Below are positions 31,842 through 35,892 of a DNA stretch of 35,892 bases, piece by piece. Below the pieces are notes generated by a model. That model saw only the letters and a list, made by a program, of their open reading frames with translations, was not told the DNA's origin and did not search any database. Source of the DNA: Candidatus Neomarinimicrobiota bacterium (GTDB taxonomy: Bacteria; Fidelibacterota; SORT01); contig JADFGO010000012.1 of assembly GCA_022567655.1 (NCBI GenBank), positions 1 through 35,892 on the forward strand, written 5' to 3'. Made by a program: the position numbers and the translations under genes. Numbering within the stretch: position 1 is the first letter of the stretch; every line of letters starts with the position of its first letter.

Positions 31842-34788
31842 GAGACTTCTCAACGTTAAGCAGCAAAGCTTCTACAACAGATTTAACTGAAGAACTGTAA
31901 CCCTCCAATAAATCGTTTAGTTCATACCAGGTATCTAATCCGATAACTTTGCTGATATAATGCCTTTTCTCCTGATCGATTGGAAATTTACTGTCCTTTA
32001 TATTTAGGGACATAAACAGATGCTGCTCAACAATTCTATAAAACTTATACGCTTCTTCTAATAACGCCGACTGTGATCGTGAAATAACATTTTGTTCGTT
32101 GAGAAATTTAATAGTATTAATAGTACCCTTTGGTGGAGTGTTCAACGCTGAACCGGATGAATAATGGATAGCAGATAATAGAACTGAATTTTCAATATCG
32201 GCTATCCCGCCTTCGGACCACTTCAGGTTAAAATCATCCGGAGACGTTTTTTCCTTCCGTGTCCTTAAAGTAATCCTCATAAACTCCCTGTAATCCTTGC
32301 GTGTCAGCTTTCGAGCATTGACTGAACTTTTAATAATCTCTTCGGCATCAGTGATAGAATTGCCGCTATTCCAGATTTGTCTTATTTTTGAAAAAGCCAT
32401 CACTTCCCAGAACAACGCTCTACTCTTCAAGTAATCGGTTAACTCAGTGAGGGTGGTCAATAATACAGCGTTTTTGCCTTCAGGTCTAACGCGGTAATCC
32501 AATTTGTAGATCGGAAATGATTCGTCATGCCCGGCGACCAATTGATTAAACATCTGGATGAACCTGGTACCGAGTTCTATATCCTTTGCTCTTATTTTCT
32601 GCCTATTTGGGGGAGAGAGAACAAAGATCAGATCAAGGTCGCTCGAAAATCCAATTTCTTTACTTCCATGTTTACCTAAGGTAAATAGGGTTAAGGGTAC
32701 ATTTATTTCATTGGTATAGTATAATTTCTCAACTGATTCTTTAAGTATAACATCAGCTAAATCAGTCAAAGCTGTTTCAACTGTGTTAATATGGCTGTCT
32801 CCGAGAAAATACCATAAGTATATTGTGATCTGCCATCTAAGAAAGAAAAACAATCCTGCCTTTTTGAATTCAACGACGTTCAAATTTTTATCAATTTCAT
32901 TTTTAAACATATTCTTTAACTTTGAAGCATCAAGAGGAAGATCCGGTTGAAAAACGCCATCTATGAGTTCAGGGTTTGCGGATAAAAGATCTGATGCATT
33001 AGATGAGCTGCCGGCCAGAAAGATCAATAGTTTAAGAAGATCCGGCTGTTGTAAGAATAATTCATATAAGGTGCCCGGTGCGTTATATGAATGAACAATC
33101 TTTTCGAGGTTATTTAAGGTGAGATCCATATCGGGTGATCTGCTTAAGTTATGATAGAAGACGTTCCAGAGGTCTATAAATTTGTTCTTGATCGATTCTG
33201 ATAAGAGGTGTGGAGGATGACCGTTGCATAAAAACTGAACATTCTTAAGCGAATTTTGAGTGTTTTTGAATCCCAATTGTTTCATAACAGTCAACGCTTC
33301 TTTGTTATCAGAATTGGAATCGAATATCAAATCGACGTCTATTTCGTTTACTTCCGAGATAAATAAATTTTCAAATATTTGCCTTACCGACTTCCGATAA
33401 TCGATAATTTTATTCATCAATTCACTTGCCGACGAGTGTGATAACCTTTTCGCCAAATGCAGAATGCTGCTGTGCTTTATAGGAAGCGTATGGACTTGAC
33501 GGTTATGGGCATACTGAAGAGCATGTTCTACCTTCCTGAAAAAACGATACGCTTCTTGTAATGTATCGGATTCTCCGGACGAAAGTTTACCGTTTAATTT
33601 CAACTGTTTAAGAGATTCTAAAGTACCTATTCCTTGAAGCTCCGGAACGGAACTGCCGAACAGATGCTGGAGAGTTTGACAGACCGATTCAATGTCTCTT
33701 ATGCCTCCGGGGCTCAGCTTGATGTTATTTCGTGATCGATATTTTCTTTCACTCCTCAATTTGACTCGATAAATATTTCTGATATATGACATGCCCGAGT
33801 CAGGTGAATAGATCCACGGTCTTACACGTCGTATAAATTCAGATCCCGTATTAATATCCCCGGCACTGATACGCGCTTTTATCAGCATCTGCCGTTCCCA
33901 TGTGTGACCACTGCGCTCATAATAGCGAAGGTAACCGGCTAAGTCCTTTACGATTGGTCCCGCTTCTCCATCCGGACGTAATCGCAAATCCACGCGGTAC
34001 ATTTGAAGGTCATCGGTTTTGTCGGAAAGGATCGAAGAGAGTTTTGAAGCGATTTCCGAATAATAGGAGAATTGAGTTGATTTATTCACATTGTCGCTGC
34101 TTGATTTCCCATTATTATAAACGAACAATAAGTCGATATCCGAACTGTAGTTGAGCTCCTTTCCGCCAAGCTTCCCGACGCTGATAACGCAAAATGTGCT
34201 CTCTTGAATATCATACTTATGATTAAGCGTCGATATAGCGATATCGAGAGATTTTTTAATGATGAAATCGGCAAGATTAGAAAGGTAGGTCATGGTCGTT
34301 TCGAGATCAGCATATCCGAGAATATTCCTCACACCAATTTGAAAAAACGCCTTTTCTTTGTATAAACGCAATTGGTGTAGCCGGTCATTTAAAGGGATGG
34401 TTGAGATACCAATATCTTCTAACGCACTATCCTCAATATCAAGATTTTGAGCTGAATTATTATCAGGATTCAGGTATTGAAAGAGGTCCGGTCTTCGTAA
34501 CAAAACTCCGGCGTAATACTCACTATGGCCAGATAATGTCAGCAAAGACTCGAGACCGGGTTCGTAAAACAGATTTGATAGATCGGTACGCTTCTTGTTG
34601 AGGTTTATATATCTTTCAAGAAAATTAATCGCCTGGTCCGGAGCCGGATTATTCTTAATTAGTTGAATGAGAAGTTTCTGATCAATACTTATGCTCAACG
34701 ATTTTTCAATCTTAGAAAGATTTTTTTTGAGAGTTCCGGGATTCTCAAAAAATGATATAAGATTCGGTTCTGTTTTGTCGGTAGTCAA
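31834..34788 (-). CDS. glnE: Glutamine synthetase adenylyltransferase/adenylyl-removing enzyme
   Basis: This 984-residue protein has two nucleotidyltransferase domains. The N-terminal one (adenylyl removase) has GKLGGKELNYSSDIDLLF, residues 205-222; the C-terminal one (adenylyl transferase) has GKHGSKEIGFSSDLDLIF, about 705-722. Each is followed by its GlnE partner helices (LSPGGIRDIE; LKWSEGGIADIE). It adenylylates glutamine synthetase in response to PII. It is convergent with glnD and overlaps it by 8 nt, so the two regulatory enzymes of nitrogen control are paired. The start is ATG 34788. Confidence 0.95.
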   Translation of the reverse strand: MTTDKTEPNLISFFENPGTLKKNLSKIEKSLSISIDQKLLIQLIKNNPAPDQAINFLERYINLNKKRTDLSNLFYEPGLESLLTLSGHSEYYAGVLLRRPDLFQYLNPDNNSAQNLDIEDSALEDIGISTIPLNDRLHQLRLYKEKAFFQIGVRNILGYADLETTMTYLSNLADFIIKKSLDIAISTLNHKYDIQESTFCVISVGKLGGKELNYSSDIDLLFVYNNGKSSSDNVNKSTQFSYYSEIASKLSSILSDKTDDLQMYRVDLRLRPDGEAGPIVKDLAGYLRYYERSGHTWERQMLIKARISAGDINTGSEFIRRVRPWIYSPDSGMSYIRNIYRVKLRSERKYRSRNNIKLSPGGIRDIESVCQTLQHLFGSSVPELQGIGTLESLKQLKLNGKLSSGESDTLQEAYRFFRKVEHALQYAHNRQVHTLPIKHSSILHLAKRLSHSSASELMNKIIDYRKSVRQIFENLFISEVNEIDVDLIFDSNSDNKEALTVMKQLGFKNTQNSLKNVQFLCNGHPPHLLSESIKNKFIDLWNVFYHNLSRSPDMDLTLNNLEKIVHSYNAPGTLYELFLQQPDLLKLLIFLAGSSSNASDLLSANPELIDGVFQPDLPLDASKLKNMFKNEIDKNLNVVEFKKAGLFFFLRWQITIYLWYFLGDSHINTVETALTDLADVILKESVEKLYYTNEINVPLTLFTLGKHGSKEIGFSSDLDLIFVLSPPNRQKIRAKDIELGTRFIQMFNQLVAGHDESFPIYKLDYRVRPEGKNAVLLTTLTELTDYLKSRALFWEVMAFSKIRQIWNSGNSITDAEEIIKSSVNARKLTRKDYREFMRITLRTRKEKTSPDDFNLKWSEGGIADIENSVLLSAIHYSSGSALNTPPKGTINTIKFLNEQNVISRSQSALLEEAYKFYRIVEQHLFMSLNIKDSKFPIDQEKRHYISKVIGLDTWYELNDLLEGYSSSVKSVVEALLLNVEKSLK

Positions 34789-34953
34789 ATCTCTTCCTTA
34801 ATCAAACGTTAAATATATATAACTCTCATGGAAAGTGGAAAAGATTCCATTATTATCAGCACAATATATTTCTTATATTAAAAGTGTATTCTCACACGAG
34901 ACTTTAAATAGTAATGGAAGTTAACACATATTCTGATTGAAGAAGGAATATTA
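34789..34953. other. Divergent gap between glnE and ridA
   Basis: The 165 bp are AT-rich and hold no gene. The ridA ribosome site AAGGA precedes ATG 34954. A promoter for each side is expected, but no box pair was clear enough to name. Confidence 0.4.
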
Positions 34954-35337
34954 ATGAATAAGGAGGTTATAACAACGTCAGGTGCACCTAAACCGGTGGG
35001 AGCCTATAGCCAGGCTGTAAAAAGTGGTAATTTTCTTTTTGTATCAGGTCAAATACCACTTGATCCGGAAACCGGTGAAATTATCAGTGGTGATTTTAGG
35101 GAGCAGACTCGCCGAGTTTTGAATAATATTATGGCTATCCTTGACGCTTCGGGTATGTCTGCCGAAAATGTTATTAAGACAAACGTTTATATGACCGATC
35201 TTACAAACTTTCCGATAGTGAACGAGGTCTATGCCGAGTTTTTTAAGTCGGACCCACCTGCGAGGGCAGCGGTAGAAGTATCCAAATTGCCGCTAAACGT
35301 TGAAATTGAAATCGAATGTATTGCGGAAACAGAGTAA
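34954..35337 (+). CDS. ridA: RidA family enamine/imine deaminase
   Basis: This 127-residue protein has the RidA/YjgF pattern: [20 protein letters not shown], then [20 protein letters not shown] and [20 protein letters not shown], with the substrate-binding Arg of PAR. It hydrolyses reactive 2-aminoacrylate-type enamines made by PLP enzymes. The length is typical. It starts at ATG 34954 after AAGGA, and the kinase gene begins 9 bp after its stop. Confidence 0.95.
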   Translation: MNKEVITTSGAPKPVGAYSQAVKSGNFLFVSGQIPLDPETGEIISGDFREQTRRVLNNIMAILDASGMSAENVIKTNVYMTDLTNFPIVNEVYAEFFKSDPPARAAVEVSKLPLNVEIEIECIAETE

Positions 35338-35346
35338 GATCAGTTA

Positions 35347-35892
35347 TTGAGTATCAAACTAATCATCAATCCTAAGGCAGGGAAGGGATCGGCTTTTAAA
35401 AAGAGTCAATCAGTCATTGCCGAATTAAAAAAAAGAAATGTCGATTTCGATTATGAGTTAACTAACGCACCGCGCGAGGCGGTCGGAATAGCCCGCGAGG
35501 CATCAGGGAAATTTGAGAAGATAGTGGCGGTTGGTGGAGACGGAACGATAAATGAGGTTGGTGAGGGGCTTGTAGAAAGCGATTCTATTTTTTGCGTCAT
35601 ACCTCTCGGATCCGGAAATGATTTCGCAAACGAGCTCAAGATTCCGTCCAAAGTAAATGCGGCAGTAGATCTGTTATTGAAAGGAAGTGTTCGAACTATA
35701 GATGTGATCAAGGTGAACGACAGGATAAGTCTTAACACGGCAGGCGTGGGATTCAACGCTTTAGTTAGCGACAGTGTAACTCAAATTAAATACTTGAGAG
35801 GTCTGTCGGTCTATATTTGGGGCGTTGTAAAATCTGCTGTTCGTTATGAAGCGATTCCGATGAAGATCGTTATCAACGACAAAGTAATCGAA
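35347..35892 (+). CDS. Diacylglycerol kinase-like lipid kinase, partial
   Basis: The first 182 residues are present; the gene runs out of the window. It has KLIINPKAGKGSAFKK (the N-terminal strand and glycine loop), VAVGGDGTINEVGEGL and VIPLGSGNDFANEL, the DAGK catalytic pattern (DgkB/YegS/LCB5 family). It phosphorylates diacylglycerol or related lipids. TTG 35347 is the start, chosen from the family N-terminus. It is probably cotranscribed with ridA. The C-terminal half is not seen. Confidence 0.9.
   Translation, partial: MSIKLIINPKAGKGSAFKKSQSVIAELKKRNVDFDYELTNAPREAVGIAREASGKFEKIVAVGGDGTINEVGEGLVESDSIFCVIPLGSGNDFANELKIPSKVNAAVDLLLKGSVRTIDVIKVNDRISLNTAGVGFNALVSDSVTQIKYLRGLSVYIWGVVKSAVRYEAIPMKIVINDKVIE

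Noticed and set aside
1-35892. CRISPR array, insertion sequence or integrase
   Set aside because: No array of regularly spaced repeats and no transposase or integrase motif was seen on either strand.

Overview
The window is a gene-dense bacterial chromosome segment of moderate GC. Three secreted proteins or operons point to the FCB superphylum: two proteins end in T9SS-type sorting tails (a YPNPFN motif followed by a short beta domain), and there are several signal-peptide lipoproteins, outer-membrane barrels and PEGA or cohesin proteins. A Marinimicrobia-, Ignavibacteria-, Calditrichota- or KSB1-like organism fits best, but the sequence alone does not fix the phylum.

Layout. (1) 1-4950: a structured non-coding start, a small lipoprotein, a FecR/TSP3/barrel surface protein with a small companion, an FmdB zinc-ribbon protein and a UVR-motif protein. 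(2) 4952-8059, minus strand: an envelope redox operon made of a redoxin with a T9SS tail, a TlpA-like thioredoxin and a DUF6029-like barrel. Directly behind it lie remnants that look like an AlkC-type DNA alkylation repair gene. (3) 8257-11990: a secreted M28-type peptidase, an AmmeMemoRadiSam radical SAM enzyme and a ferritin-like protein. (4) 12036-17392: tRNA-Ala(CGC), a large Bacillus-type SRP RNA, then dnaX-ebfC-recR-pgsA-pgpA-cinA, mostly with 4-nt overlaps or short gaps. (5) 17417-22293, minus strand: a surface module with a CsgG-like/PEGA protein, a cohesin-like lipoprotein, and a large repeat protein with a dockerin-like segment and a T9SS tail that is broken by a -1 frameshift. (6) 22493-29155: thpR-recA-recX-alaS-gcvPB and a PPC-domain gene. 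(7) 29226-34788: glnD and glnE, convergent and overlapping by 8 nt. (8) 34954-35892: a RidA protein and the start of a diacylglycerol kinase-like gene that runs off the window.

How the parts work together. Blocks 4 and 6 are information processing (SRP targeting, clamp loader, RecR/RecA/RecX recombination, AlaRS) with phosphatidylglycerol synthesis and NMN salvage. The surface block 5 sits exactly between cinA and thpR-recA, which are neighbours in many bacteria, so it looks like an insertion into a conserved cluster. Blocks 2 and 5 are the accessory, envelope-directed parts.

The points most worth a second look are: the tRNA-Ala/SRP RNA pair separated by 3 nt; a putative -1 frameshift signal in dnaX (Shine-Dalgarno-like AAGGAG, A7 run, immediate stop); the adjacent cohesin/dockerin-like pair coupled to T9SS; and two secreted-protein genes that have no ATG, GTG or TTG where the signal peptide must start and appear to begin at AUA.
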